A stretch of 64,000 bases of DNA, taken from positions 558,001-622,000 of the forward strand of contig MCGT01000002.1 in assembly GCA_002104935.1 (NCBI GenBank). The letters are read 5' to 3'. Both the position numbers and the translations under genes were made by a program. Origin of the DNA: Hesseltinella vesiculosa (taxonomy: Eukaryota; Mucoromycota; Mucoromycetes; Mucorales; Cunninghamellaceae). This document shows positions 1-13,627 of the stretch, piece after piece; the first letter of the stretch is position 1; each line of letters opens with the position of its first letter. Below the pieces are notes generated by a model. That model worked only from the letters and a program-made list of their open reading frames with translations, did no database searches and was not told where the DNA came from.

Positions 1-1429
1 TTACCCGATTTCTTGTATCATTCACATTACATAATTGGTCGGCTTGAGGAGAGCTGGACAGCGATGGTGATTTGAAAGGGGAGATGGCAGGGATGGGGGC
101 ACCTCTGGTGACAGAGCTGGTGGATGTGCTGATGATTGGATCTGCGCCGGCACCCTTGAGAGGTGAGGAAGAAATGGATTGCCGGGTGCGTCGTAATGGA
201 TTGTCACCCGTGTAGCTGAATCGGCTGCTTGCACTTGTCGACGCAATGGGCTGAGCAAACTAAAGCAAAGGTTCATTAAATAAAATCCGAGGGGTCTCTT
301 TTTGACACTTACCTTTTCTGTATATGGACGGGAATCACCATACATCGACACAGGCCGGGAGCGGGGCTGGTCATATTTTGTGACGGTGGGGGTAAAATAG
401 TATTCATCCATGTCTACAAAGCGAGTGCTGAAATCCCGTTCAACATCCTCCAGCTGGAATTCACAGTTACGGCGGTATTGGACTTGTAGTTTGAAGGTTC
501 CGAGAGGCGTGACAATGTCGGAGAAAGAGTAGGTCTGGAGCGGGTGGCGAGCATCGCCTTCGAGGATAGTGCCTTCCAAGGAGATTTCATCGTGGCGTCG
601 GATGGCATAGGACCGGAATTGATAGCCCAATTTGAGATCGGTCGCGGGCTGCTTGACGACGTGGCGGAACAGATGATGGCCGGGCAAAAGACGCACCAAG
701 GAATGCAGCGATCTAAAAAACACAATGGATCGTTTGTACAGGCTCGGAAGATCAACCGCATATTCAGGCAAGGGGTGGCTAAGCAAGTGGCATCATGAAA
801 AAAGAAGTGAGTCATGATGCGTAAAATAAAAAAGGCGAAGGCTCTTACGTTAGGTTCAGCACCCAGGTTTCTAACATGATTCTTTGGATGGCATCGGTAG
901 AGGAGGAGCCCAAATCAACCCTGTTGCGGCGAAGATTGTCATCCAACACCATGAGGGCTTGGGAGGTGTGGATTTTGGAGGTGTCTAAGAAAACGTCGAT
1001 GATCATCGGAGGCGGGGCTTCTTGGTCAGCATGGATCGCTAGGCCTCGCCAATACTTTACTTCTTCTCGTACGGCCTCACTATCCTCGGTAGCGATGTTA
1101 AACTAAAGAAAGGTGAGTGGGCGAAGGAATATTTTGGTGCATGCCAGTCTCACCCATTTATTCAGTTTTCCGCGGGTTTTGGACTGGCAGCGGGCTTGAA
1201 TGATGGTTTGGGCTGTCTTTGTGTAAAAGTTCTTTGGCGTCGATAAAAAAAAAAAGGGTGAGTCGTCGTTAAAGACAGCAGGGTAGCAGCTAACCTGAAT
1301 GATGTGATCCAATTTTGAGTTTCGAGTGCTGGAGGAAGAGGAGATTGGCACTGGGCCGTCTGTGGCAGCAGGTGACAGGGACGAAGAAGGTGACAGGGAA
1401 GATTTGAATGACAAGGGTCGTGGTTGCAT
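1..1429 (-). CDS. ATG13: Autophagy-related protein 13 (HORMA domain), 3' end outside window
   Basis: Regulatory subunit of the Atg1 kinase complex that starts autophagy under TORC1 control. The spliced minus-strand product starts MQPRPLSF at 1429. A Ser-rich leader of about 40 residues is followed by the HORMA domain: KLDHIIQ (exon 1, ends 1295), NFYTKTAQTIIQAR (exon 2 from 1232), a third exon with KYWRGLAIHADQEAPPP, then the long exon with RLLPGHHLFRHVVKQ, DLKLGYQFR and a PLGTFKLQVQYR strand. After the HORMA domain the protein becomes Ser/Pro-rich, as expected of the disordered Atg13 tail that binds Atg17 and Atg1. A further intron (about 308-255) leads into a Ser/Thr-rich exon still open at base 1, so the C-terminus is missing. 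An in-frame ATG lies upstream at 1564, but M1429 sits closer to the conserved domain and is preferred. Family assignment is by recognised motifs; exon borders are my own GT-AG reading. Confidence 0.88.
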
Positions 1430-2170
1430 GGTTCTATCCGTTTTGATAAAATAAAAAGAAAAGATTGGCAGGCTGTCAACTACATCTGGCTCATTGCCTG
1501 AGAGCGTCCTTCCTTTACCTTGACGGTGCGTGTTGAAAAAAATGAGCAAAATGGTACCAAACAAATAATATAAAATGACAACGCAAAAAAGATGGAGATG
1601 TCTCAGCCAACTAAATGGAGGATTCGAGGAGAGGGAGAGGAGGCAAAGTGGGAGAAGATAAAGATGTTGGAAATTTGGGTAAATGAGATGAGGGGAAGGG
1701 GGAATTTACAAACGTCAAAAAAGAAAGAAAAGAAACAAGGAGGATAAAGTTTCCTTTACGTATGTTCGTTCCTTTTCTTCTCTTTTTATTTTCTAGATGA
1801 TCCCAAGCAAACTGTAAATGAAATCCAGTTGCAGAAGGATAAAGAAAAAAGTAGGTTGTTATCAAAAAGAAAAGCGTGAGTCGGCTCACACGACTCGCCT
1901 ATTTTCTTGTTGGAAACAAAATGGAAAGCGGCCAATCAGCGATCAGCATTACCTTGCAGAGCATGAATTCCCCACCTGTCTTTTTGAAATGCAACCTTTG
2001 CTTGCTGCTACAAAGTTGATCCTGGTCAGTGCTAATTCAATCCTCTCCTCTCTCCCAGACACCAAGAATGAAAAAGGTGCTCTTCCCGACGTCACTGTCT
2101 TTACATGCAGGTTCAGTGGTTGCCAAGTGTGCCTTTCATAACAAGGTCGGAGAGGCGTCATCGGCTCATC
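1430..2170. other. Intergenic, no gene seen
   Basis: Upstream flank of ATG13. AT-rich with short open frames of unnatural composition on both strands. I see no conserved protein motif or RNA gene. It presumably contains the ATG13 promoter. Confidence 0.4.
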
Positions 2171-2430
2171 ATGTATAATTCTGTCAAATAATCCGAGTGT
2201 AATGAAGGATTTTAAGAATTATACGAGGGGCAGAATCCTGATTGTGTTACCTTCTTTTCTTTATTAGACAAGGGAAACAAAGCCTTTTTATCCAAGAAGC
2301 TCCAAGCGCCGGAGACAAGGTTCACCATATTCAAAAGTGAGAGGGAGGGAAGAAATAAATAAAGTGCTTGCCCCTCGTATAACTCTTAAAATCCTTCATT
2401 TCACTCGGGCTATTGGACAGAATTATACAT
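2171..2430. repeat. 61-bp imperfect inverted repeat with about 138-bp spacer (MITE-like)
   Basis: The arm at 2171-2231 (starting atgtataattctgtc) matches the reverse complement of 2370-2430 with only about six mismatches over 61 bp. Just inside the left arm (about 2231-2250) and just outside the right arm (about 2435-2455) are near-identical short direct repeats ending in gattgtgt. No ORF lies between the arms. It could be a small non-autonomous inverted-repeat element, or one end of the broken element that follows it. Confidence 0.6.
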
Positions 2431-2466
2431 CGGAGGGCAAGATCCAGATTGTGTGTCGCAAGAGAC

Positions 2467-3640
2467 TGTCGATTGACCATTAGGAGAGCGTGGCCGTGGT
2501 GAAATCCGTTTGGGATGCGGAGGCCAGGTGATAAATATCATTGAACACTCCATGGGAGGACCAGTTGCCATGGGCTAGGATATTAGCGATGGGGTGGCCA
2601 GTTTGAGCGGCTCGGTTTGAACCCAACACGTGAGCATTAGGCTTCTTGACGTGTGGTGGACGGGAGATGAGGTCGAGAAAATGGCGGAGGTGACAGTGAA
2701 CAGTGTCGGGTGAGACATGGCTTTCAAAATCCCGTCTACTCGTTCGACTTTGCCATTGGTACGAGGGCGAAAGTCTGACGTAAACTTGCAGGCCTACCGT
2801 TTTGGTACCCACCACAGCGTACTGGTCCTCCGATTCTTCAGGCGCACGCGCTCTTCTGACAGAGCCGCTGGCTTACGTAGTCATTACTGGACTACTGGCG
2901 ATTGCTGGGAAGTCAGCTTCAGTAAAACCATCAGGGATGGGCGAATTAGCTCTTCCCTTGCGAGCATGTTGAGAGGTGTTGCTGTTCGTGTTGATGTAGA
3001 TGATTGCTTTGCCCTCGGTTCAACTTTGTGTTGCTCAATGACATCACTTCCTGCTATGCCATTCTCATGCCGGGCAGGAGGTCCGGCAGGGTGGCGGTTT
3101 AGCGTTATGGATGAATGGCGTATAGTTTCCTTGGGGCAGTTGGTGAAACGAGATCATGTTCGCTGGCAAAGCTCTGGGGTGCGGGTGCAGTAGTCAACCT
3201 ATGCTTTCACTGGGAGGGCAAAGCTGCAGGCCCTGCTCGAAAGAGCGAATGGCGACCATTTGTGATGAATTGGCCTTGTCGCTTTTCCTTTGGATTCACG
3301 ATGCTGATATGCAGAATTCCGGTGATGCTGTCGACATAGGAGTCGTCCCGGTCGACGTTGTAGACGTCGGCCGCACGCGAAAACCCCGTCAGGCCTAACA
3401 GGAAACAGAGTTTCGCCGCATGAGCTTTGGCCATGAGTTGGTTGTTGGGTAGGCCATCACGAATGGGGTCAAGTGGTGTCGAAAGGTCGAAGCGGTTGTA
3501 TGGGTGTGGATAGTGGTGTACCATAGTTTGAGAAAGAAGTCGACAAACGTGGTCAGTCATGTTATGGAGGTTGATAGCATTTTGATCCATATATTTTGTC
3601 AAGCGATGGTAAAGTTCGGTCAAGCGAAAGAAAAGAAGAT
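2467..3640 (-). pseudogene. Degenerate tyrosine-recombinase transposable element with integrase-like insert
   Basis: Two blocks on the minus strand look like the two halves of a tyrosine recombinase. Block one (3207-3623) holds AKLCFLLGLTGFSRAADVYN, resembling the first catalytic Arg box, followed by NPKEKRQGQF, a candidate catalytic Lys strand. Block two (2480-about 2715) holds HVLGSNRAAQTGHPIANIL and GNWSSHGVFNDIYHL, resembling the H-x-x-R and W...Y end of the family. Between them the frame is broken by many stops. About 2715-2800 in another frame reads SDFRPRTNGKVERVDGILK, which resembles the 'NG..ER.N..L' segment of retroviral-type integrases. The whole is non-functional. Family calls rest on short motifs only, so DIRS-like, Crypton-like or a nested mixture are all possible. 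Confidence 0.45.
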
Positions 3641-4329
3641 AGCCCTAAGTTAGCAGGCGGACATACGTTTTAGTTCGTTTTCAATTAAGAAAAGAAAGAG
3701 CCACAGGATCACAAGTAAATTCAGCAAAGGGAACCAAGCAACTTGGAAAAAAAAAAAAAATAAACTGCGCTTCCTCTACCAAGAACGGCGTCGTGCAAAC
3801 CAAAGTCCAAAAAAGGAAGGCGACACAGCAGCTGGTCCAGGCTGTCCGCCGATGCTTGCACAGGCGTCATTGCACGTATCAAATGGTACTTCAGCTGTCC
3901 CCACCTTGGCGACAATTGTTTTGCTGCCGAATGGATTGGAGTTCTTGATTGAAACGTGAGGTAGGCTGCATACTCACTACGTATATTTCTGAAATTAATG
4001 CCGAAGCGGCCTGCCGATGGAAAACGACGATCCCAGGTAGCGCTTAGGTCTGCACCAGAAAATCCTCTGCCTCGATTCGCCACCGACTACAGAAAACGAG
4101 ATGACAATGGTGATGGACTAAATCTTTCAGGCTAAGAGTAAAGATTACTCAGGCATGCCCACCCAAGTCTTCCGCTAGGCATATGCAGGCGCCAATCCCA
4201 AAGCCCAAGAGCCCCTGATGAAAATGGGCATTTCAAGCAAGAAATGCTCAGTGTGAAATTCTCACAGACATGACCAACGCTGGCAAAAACAGAAAAGGAA
4301 GATTTTTTTTTGGGTGGGGGGGGGGAAGA
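3641..4329. other. Intergenic, no supportable gene
   Basis: One minus-strand frame of 120 codons (3721-4083) is open, but it ends in a poly-Phe run derived from a poly-A tract and shows no family motif. The stretch sits between two repeats and is probably repeat-derived. Confidence 0.35.
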
Positions 4330-4500
4330 AATGGGCTGTGTCGCCTTTGCCAATTGTATTGATGTTCTCAGTCAGCACCATCTTCATTCATGTATTTGCA
4401 TTCCCCTACAAAAGCTCGCACTGCTGCTATCACTCAAACATGCTGTGCAGCACTAGGTTTCGAAACGAAGGAAAAGGAGATTTGGATAGCCATATTCAGT
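4330..4500. repeat. Fragment of the dispersed repeat family
   Basis: Contains the block 'caccatcttcattcatgtat ... ttgcattccc' and 'tgctgtgcagcactagg'. These correspond to parts of the palindrome arm starting at 4555 and to the diverged copy near 25,770-25,860. It lies directly outside the left arm and may be an older copy into which the palindrome inserted. Confidence 0.45.
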
Positions 4501-4554
4501 CTCAGCATAGTGCCTTCGATTCCTGGCCTGTGCACACAAGGCAATGGGCTATCG

Positions 4555-5545
4555 ACCTTCTCACTCTTCCCTCTGCTGTCAGAAAGACTTACCGTTTCGA
4601 TAAGTCTTTCTCATCATCATTGTGTACTCGTATGCAAAATTTGAGGTGGATTTATTCAGGGTAATGTTGTGCTGTGATTTTTGATCAGATCTCGCCAGGG
4701 GTTCCTCTGGTGAAAATGGCCGATTTTTCAGATTTTTTTGCTGGGGATTCGGCGGTGTCAAAACAAAATTGGTCAAAAGTTAGCTGAGCAACTCTCACCA
4801 ATCGACCTCGCTTTATCAATGCCACGATCATTCAATTATTTGCGGATTTGTGCAAAATCTCATATCAATCTGATCACTCAAAAGTGCTGTGCAGCGTTTG
4901 TCTTTTTTTTTTTGAGATGAAAAAAAAAAAGAAATCTGGCTTCCCATTTCCAGTCTCCGCACAGCACTTGGATTCCTAGTCGGTGCACGCAGGGCAATGG
5001 GTGACCCTCGAAAGCAGACGTTCTCTTGGATAAGTTGGGTCGCTTTCGTCAAGCACGCCAATCATCAAGGTGATGATGGGATTTCTTCATCAAACCAGGA
5101 CGATATTAAGTGCGACATTGATTCCTTTTTAATTTCGAGGAACCAGCCAGGGTACGGAAACTGAAATGGAAATCGAGTTTTTTTTCATTTCAAAAAAAGT
5201 AAACGCTGCACAGCACTTTTGAGTGATCAGATTGATATGAGATTTTGCACAAATCCGCAAATAATTGAATGATCGTGGCATTGATAAAGCGAGGTCGATT
5301 GGTGAGAGTTGCTCAGCTAACTTTTGACCAATTTTGTTTTGACACCGCCGAATCCCCAGCAAAAAAATCTGAAAAATCGGCCATTTTCACCAGAGGAACC
5401 CCTGGCGAGATCTGATCAAAAATCACAGCACAACATTGCCCTGAATAAATCCATCTCAAATTTTGCATACGAGTACACAATGATGATGAGAAAGACTTAT
5501 CGAAACGGCAAGTCTTTCTGACAGCAGAGGGAAGAGTGAGAAGGT
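4555..5545. repeat. Large palindromic element: 345-bp inverted arms around a 301-bp centre
   Basis: 4555-4899 and 5201-5545 are near-perfect reverse complements: the encoded shadow peptides are identical over 65 residues except two positions. The centre (4900-5200) is unique and holds A-rich tracts. No protein is supported; the frames inside the arms are symmetrical shadows. Diverged pieces of the same arm occur near 4330, 25,640, 46,320 and 63,120, so this is a dispersed repeat family. The architecture fits a foldback or MITE-like non-autonomous element, or an inverted duplication of one. The high arm identity suggests recent formation or gene conversion. Confidence 0.8.
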
Positions 5546-5889
5546 AGTGCCAGTAATTGACGGATATCTGGTACTTGCTTGGCCTGTGTTATTTATACAA
5601 ATTGTTGACTCGGCATAGCATCTCAAATCTGTCAGTCAAAGCAGTTTTTTTTTTTTTGGCTGATCTGCCACCTTGGCTGCTGACGTTGTAGCTTATTAGC
5701 TGTTTGTTGTGTTACTTGGACTCACTCCAACCATGCTTACTCGACAACCTGTACTTTCAAATGAAGTGTAACCACGCAGGAAAAGTAATGCATTTTTTTT
5801 ATTTACAATTTGTTTTTTTTTATTTGGAGCACGTCATCAAAAAATATAAAAAAACGAGCTTTGTTCGATGCATGGAGAGGGCGTTTTAA
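5546..5889. other. Intergenic, 3' flank of GFA1
   Basis: AT-rich with several T runs. No coding or RNA feature is seen. It probably contains the GFA1 transcription end. Confidence 0.4.
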
Positions 5890-8444
<2,555 letters not shown>

Positions 8445-9557
8445 TGTTTAGATGTAAAAAGAGAATTAGTACAAAAAGTAGAAAAAGAGATGAGGTGGAA
8501 AAGAAGAAAGAGGCAAAAAAAACAAAAAAAAAAAACTCTTTTTTTTATTGTGATTTCCAAAAATGGTTCACCGCGGAACCAGCAGCCATCTCCGCCAATC
8601 AGTTGCTCCCCGTGGATATGGGCTCGTTGACGGTTCAACCCTCCTCGCTCTATTTTTATCTCAAAAAGTTGTTTTCCACGGGAATCAGTTTCCAAGGAAC
8701 ACATGCAAGCTCCTCATCCTTCTCCATGGCAAACTGTCTAGGTTCTGTACTACCAGCTCCTTTTTCGATAAGATGTTTTCCGCCAAAGACAATCCGTGCG
8801 TCGCAGAGGCAAAAACATAAAGTGTTTAGGCTTGGGAAGCCAGCTGTTTTCCTTGGATCGACCGTTCATTGCTCTTTTTTTTTTTTTCCTTTTTTTTTTT
8901 AACGTGCATTTTGTTGGTGATGGCTTTACATTGATTGTCGACGGGCGCTTGGCCCTGTTTTTAGAACCTGTCCCCCTTTTGATGTTCATTTTCCTTGGTT
9001 GGCCTCGTTCCATGTATTATTTTTTCAATATCGATGCCGATCTATTTTTACTAGCCAATCATGTTGATGCTTGCTACTTGGAAAAAAAAAAAAAGTGACA
9101 GGTCCCCTTTTGGATGTGCTTCATTGTCCATTTTGAAAAAAAAGACTCACTGTTTCAAGAAGCACGTTGTTTTACTAGTTATATTTGAAAACCAGAAATG
9201 CTGTGCCCTTTTTTAAGAAGCTCCCATCGTTTAACCAGCAACAAAAAGATGTGCGCACAAGCCCTAATGGGAAAGTGCTTCTGGAAGCCAGGATCCAAAG
9301 GTAGAAAGTGACGTCAATCCATCACTGAGAAAAGCCCGTTTTGTGATCTAAAAAAAAATAAAATAAAAAGAATGTGTCCCATATGAGGCTGGCACCCATA
9401 GGACAAACCTTTTTTTTTTCTTTTTGAAAAGGAATCAAAAGGGGATTTGTCTTGGAAGGGTCAGAATCAAGGGCGCTTTTTTAGTTGAGAACAGGGTTAC
9501 ACAATTTGAACATATTAACAAATTCACAGGAAAAGGTTTATTGAGGTCGCGGAACCA
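8445..9557. other. Intergenic, 1.1 kb, no gene seen
   Basis: Upstream of GFA1 and downstream of the NPR2-like gene. Full of A/T homopolymers; the open frames (for example 8402-8902 plus) are Lys/Phe runs from poly-A and poly-T tracts and show no motif. It should contain the GFA1 promoter near 8445-8700. Confidence 0.4.
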
Positions 9558-11166
9558 TCATCGGTGCAAGAATCGGATGGACCAGCCTTGGAGAGGAGGA
9601 CTGTTTGGCCCAGGGAAACCAAGATGATCATCGAGTTCTTGTGGTGAGCACTTCAAAAACGTGCAGATTTCGTCATAATGATGCAGACCGTCCAAGAACG
9701 GAAACAGATCCGGATGGATCGGTAAGCCAGTGTTGCCGTTGATAAGCGACGGCTGTTGCTCAGGTGCTGGAAAACGCTGTTGGTCTTGGTGCTGCGCATG
9801 GACGAGCATGGGGTATTTGTGCACGCGATAGATCAGTCCTTTGATGACACCAAAAGAAACAAACCGCCTTACGAAACAAAGCTTAGTCTTTTCTTTCAAG
9901 ATCCGACCATTTCCTGATGGTTACCGAATGTCAATGGGTAGGCTTTGGACTTGATGCTCTTCCATCCAGTCTTTCACCGTCACGCCATATTGCAGGCCAG
10001 AATACAAAGCAAATACTTTGGCCAACGGAGGCACGGGTTCTTCTATTAAAATAAAAAACTGGTTGTTAGTGAGGCCATGGGCATCCGATGGGGCATACTT
10101 GGCAAGGTGATGTAATCTAGGCATTCTTGACCAAGGCCAGTCTTGTCGTTCAATAAGCGCGTCAGCTCTGGCTTGATGGCATAGGTGTTGCTGAATTGGA
10201 AGATGTCAATCATCACTATGCAGCCATAATACCTTTGAGAAGGATGAGTTTCTCGACGTTTGGTCGCTGAAAATCATGAGAACTTACAACAAATGCTGCA
10301 TACATGACCGAGTCCATTCTGGCTTGACATTGGCAATATCAGCGATTTTCCTAACGTGATGGATCCCATTGACATATTTAGCTACCTGACCGGCCAGTGC
10401 ATATCGTTAGTATGATGCATGTTGACCAAGTCACTTTTACCTTTTGTACTGTGATATCCCAATCCATTGTCATCATTTTGCCAATGTCTACAGTGGTGAT
10501 GGGGACTTGGTAGTCATAAACGGCTGGAGGGTTAGGGTACGTTGGAAATAGCTTGAGGTTGATGGTGTTAAAGGTATCTTTAAAAAGAGGGGTGAGCGAT
10601 GGGACGCCATATGGTGGTGCTAGGCTTACTGATGGGTATCTGGCATTCACAGTAACTGTTGAGGTCTTCATAGAGCTGTTCCATCACCGTCTGCACCGAT
10701 TTGTCAGAGGTGACATCTTCTTTGGACAGAAAGTCACACTCGACCTAAGGAAAGGATCAGACAGAAGAAAGTCTTTTTTTTTTTTTACCTCTAGTCCTTG
10801 CAAGACACGCGAGAGCTTCCGGACCACAGCTTCGTAGCTGGAGGTTTCAGCAAACTGGTCAAAGACAAAGCAAAGATTGAATCGGAATTCATTGCGTACA
10901 TTGCCGTATTTTTCGTGATCATGCAGCATCACTGGACAGCCCATGACTTTGTAATTGCCGGTGTTGATGGTGACGAGGCGATTGTAGAGCTGATCTTTGG
11001 GTATGACATATTCGCTGATGGCTTCAAAGTCGAAGAGTGGTTGTTGTGATGCTTGATAGCTGGTGATACTATCTTCAGGCACTTGGTATTTAACAACGGT
11101 TCCTTTGACTACATCAAATACAGCGTAAAATATGCTGTGAATGCGAGGAAATCCTTGGATTTCCAT
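9558..11166 (-). CDS. NPR2: Nitrogen permease regulator 2-like (SEACIT/GATOR1 subunit)
   Basis: Subunit of the SEACIT (GATOR1) GAP complex that restrains TORC1 at the vacuole when amino acids are scarce. The start MEIQGFPRIHSIFYAVFD at 11166 matches the family N-terminus. It is followed by KGTVVKYQVPED, FEAISEYVIPKDQLYNRLV, KVMGCPVMLHDHEKYGNVRNE and FRFNLCFVFD, the longin-like core. The next exons carry ECDFLSKEDVTSDKSVQTV and FPTYPNPPAVYDYQVPIT. C-terminal exons include VKPEWTRSCMQHLL, PPLAKVFALYSGLQYGVTVKD and FVSFGVIKGLIYRVHKYP, ending ...WSIRFLHR at 9558. A longer reading upstream of M11166 is only a poly-Phe artefact of a poly-A run. At least six short introns. It diverges from the gankyrin-like gene. 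Confidence 0.88.
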
Positions 11167-11296
11167 GGGTAGGTAAGCAAAAAAGAAAGTGGAAAGGAAG
11201 AAAAAAAAAAAAAAGGCGCGAGCTCTGTGCTCAAAAAAATCAAACACCTCCTCTTTTTTTCTCTCTTCTTGCACCACTTTTCTCTCTCTTCACTAC
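11167..11296. promoter_or_regulatory. Shared 130-bp divergent promoter region
   Basis: Only 130 bp separate the start codons of the NPR2-like gene (minus) and the gankyrin-like gene (plus), so both core promoters and 5' leaders must fit here. The stretch holds a poly-A tract near 11199-11213 and CT-rich tracts before 11297. No TATA box is obvious. Inferred from spacing, not from a recognised motif. Confidence 0.5.
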
Positions 11297-12262
11297 ATGA
11301 CGGGCGTCAACATCCATACAGCTGCCTTGGAAGGCCAATTAGGGGTCATTCAGCAAGTGCTTGCTAATGAACCCAACGCTGTCTATAGCAAAGATGAAGT
11401 AAACACCAAAAGAATCCCGTGGCAATCTATCCAAACTTGGAACGATTCACCTTGTTTTTCTTGAATAGGACGAACGCACACCACTTCATTGGGCTGCTTC
11501 AGGTGGCCATGACCAATTGGTCAACTTACTCATTGAAAAAGGCGCCAAGATCGATGACCGAGACGATGTAAGTAGCATAAAAAGACCCTCGCAAGCACGA
11601 AAAAGAAACCCACGTCATCTGCTTTTCATCAGGCTGGTTGGACGCCCTTGATGATTGCGGGTAAGACCAAATCAAGCAAGGTGGGAAATCTGCTCATGTT
11701 TCATTTTCTCGTAGTCTCCAGCGGCCGTGACCAGGTAGTGCAAATCTTATTGGAGAATGGTGCCAATGTCAATGCACAAAACGAAAGTGGCCAAACTCCA
11801 TTGTACGAAAATAAAAATGGGTCGGTGTGACGAAAGGCTGACCTTTGTATTTTCATTAGGCTTTATGCAGCTTCGAAGAATCGACTGGACATTGCCAAGG
11901 TGTTGTTGAACCATGGTGCAGATGTCAATCTGGTGAACCATATCAAGCAATCGCCATTGTAAAGAATGAAGCGCACACACTTCATGGCTGATATTTTTTT
12001 TTGTGAGGATAGACATCGGGCTGCGGTTCAAGGTTATTCCCCACTGGTGAAATTGCTACTGAACTCAGGAAGTCGCGTCAACCCAGTGGACAATGCCCGC
12101 AATACCCCCTTGCATTTAGCCTGCGAGGAAGGTCATGGCGACACGGCTGTGAACTTGCTGGAAAACGGCGCCGATCCGGACCGCCTCAATGCCGAAGAGA
12201 AAACCCCTTTAGACCTTTGCTCCAAGGAACTCCAAGCCTACATCGCTCCTTATTTGGAATAG
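11297..12262 (+). CDS. Gankyrin-like ankyrin-repeat proteasome assembly chaperone
   Basis: Ankyrin-repeat protein of the PSMD10/Nas6 type, which binds the Rpt3 ATPase and helps assemble the 19S proteasome base. Six exons (11297-11398, 11469-11567, 11633-11660, 11715-11802, 11860-11958, 12013-12262) join in frame to 221 aa, the usual gankyrin length. The product is almost entirely ankyrin repeats with the consensus TPLHWAA, GWTPLMIA, QTPLLYAASKN, QSPLHRAAVQGY, NTPLHLACEEGH and KTPLDLC. Introns fall repeatedly within the 'TPL' turn, so repeat and exon borders coincide. The start is the first ATG after a CT-rich leader. The family is inferred from length and repeat number; another small ankyrin protein cannot be excluded. 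Confidence 0.72.
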
Positions 12263-12413
12263 TATGAACACCTTTTTATTTTTCAAGTCTCAACCCAACA
12301 AAAAAAAAATAATAATAAACAAATAACAGCTTCAAACAAAACTCGGGGCATTGTCAAGCTCGAGGACGAGAAAACAATCAGCGATTAAATTCTGAAGAAC
12401 CTCGTTTGCATCC

Positions 12414-12797
12414 CTATTTTTTTGGAAGAAAATTCTTAGTCATCAAGACAAGAGGAGATGGTCGGTTTACATGTTTCTGCGCTAGGATATGAGCATTGAG
12501 ATGGGTTAGCGTTCCATACGCTTTGGTGCAACCTGGCCATGTGCAAAAAAACCGACGCTCAATTTCATTGTAACGGCGACGAAATCGTTTTTGCTGCTTG
12601 GCAGAGACTGACCGTATACACGCATCGTTCTGGTTTTTCGATTTTTTTCTCGAGAGAAAGGCTGCAGATGAAGGCGGAGAAACGGAATCATGGTAGGACA
12701 TCCAATCCTGAAGAGGGATCCACAAAAGATGACCTGGGCGTAAAGAAATCGGTGCTGTTAGACTTAGCCGATGGTCTGTGGAAAAGGAGGCCGCCAT
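12414..12797 (-). CDS. Single C2H2 zinc-finger protein
   Basis: Intronless frame of about 127 aa from M12797 (MAASFSTDHRLS); an upstream ATG at 12845 extends it by 16 Lys/Pro-rich residues. The middle is basic (RKKSKNQND, KQQKRFRRRYNEIERR) and leads into one finger, C-x4-C-x12-H-x5-H (CTWPGCTKAYGTLTHLNAHI then LAQKH). The 'NEIERR..C...GCTKAYGTL.HLNAH' form is typical of a group of fungal C2H2 regulators. A nuclear DNA-binding role is likely, but targets are unknown. The downstream end NFLPKK is short, so this may be a C-terminal exon of a larger gene or a truncated copy; no upstream exon was recognised. Confidence 0.6.
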   Translation of the reverse strand: MAASFSTDHRLSLTAPISLRPGHLLWIPLQDWMSYHDSVSPPSSAAFLSRKKSKNQNDACIRSVSAKQQKRFRRRYNEIERRFFCTWPGCTKAYGTLTHLNAHILAQKHVNRPSPLVLMTKNFLPKK

Positions 12798-13627
12798 CTC
12801 TTTCGTTTTTTGGTTTATCGGTCTTTTTTTTAAAAAGAAAAGCAACGGGGGAGAGAATCACAACAATGGGAACCACATCCTTTTGTTTGTGCTACAGCCT
12901 TTCAGTGCCAATGAAATGAATGGGCTCAACATGGAGTGTTGCAAAAAATAAGTGCTGGTCCCACACTTTGGAAAAACAACAAAATCAGTGGCCAATGAGA
13001 TGTTCCAATCCTACACCCTGGTGCATTTAGTGACAGCCTCGCATCTGTCTCCCTGACTGGCTGCGCGGTTTTTCATGTTTTCACCGTGACACTGTGCTGA
13101 AAGACTATGGAAAATTTGAGAAGAAAAAAACAGCGCAGCCAATCAAATAGCCAGCTGCATATGCGCTACTAAGCGCAATAACATGATCCGCTTGCAGAAA
13201 AGAATTTGTAGCATCTATAGACCAAACATGGTAAGGCATGCGTGAAATAGGCAGAATGGTATGGATAGTCGCAATTTCTTCAATCTGGAGCATTTTTGTT
13301 TAACTGAGGATGACTCTGGGGCCTGAATTTTTTTTTTCGTGGTTTGGTTTGCCAGGTAGTGTTAAGTTTTTATTTAAGAAGCACAGTAAAATGAGCAATA
13401 GAGATAGGCAAAGAGTGTTACCTTTATCATTGATGGTACGCTACTTCATTTTATATTTCAAAAAGAAAGGATGTAGTAAAAAAAGGGCTAAGGATGTGAT
13501 TGGCGGTCATGCTCACTGGCATTGGCATTGGTTTGATCTTCCGCAACACGCGATTCTTTTTGTTTGTTTGTTTATCTAGGCTCTTCTACCTTTTTCTTTA
13601 TTTCTGCTCATTTTCTATCTTTCCCTG
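12798..13627. other. Intergenic, upstream flank of the Fanzor gene
   Basis: No protein with a recognisable motif. A 62-codon minus frame (13105-13293) reads like natural protein in places (ISRMPYHVWSIDATNSF) but has no partner exons I can identify and may be a gene relic. I looked here for a left transposon end and saw no convincing terminal repeat. Confidence 0.4.

Noticed and set aside
3721..4083. 120-aa minus-strand gene
   Set aside because: No motif, poly-Phe end from a poly-A tract, and located between repeats.
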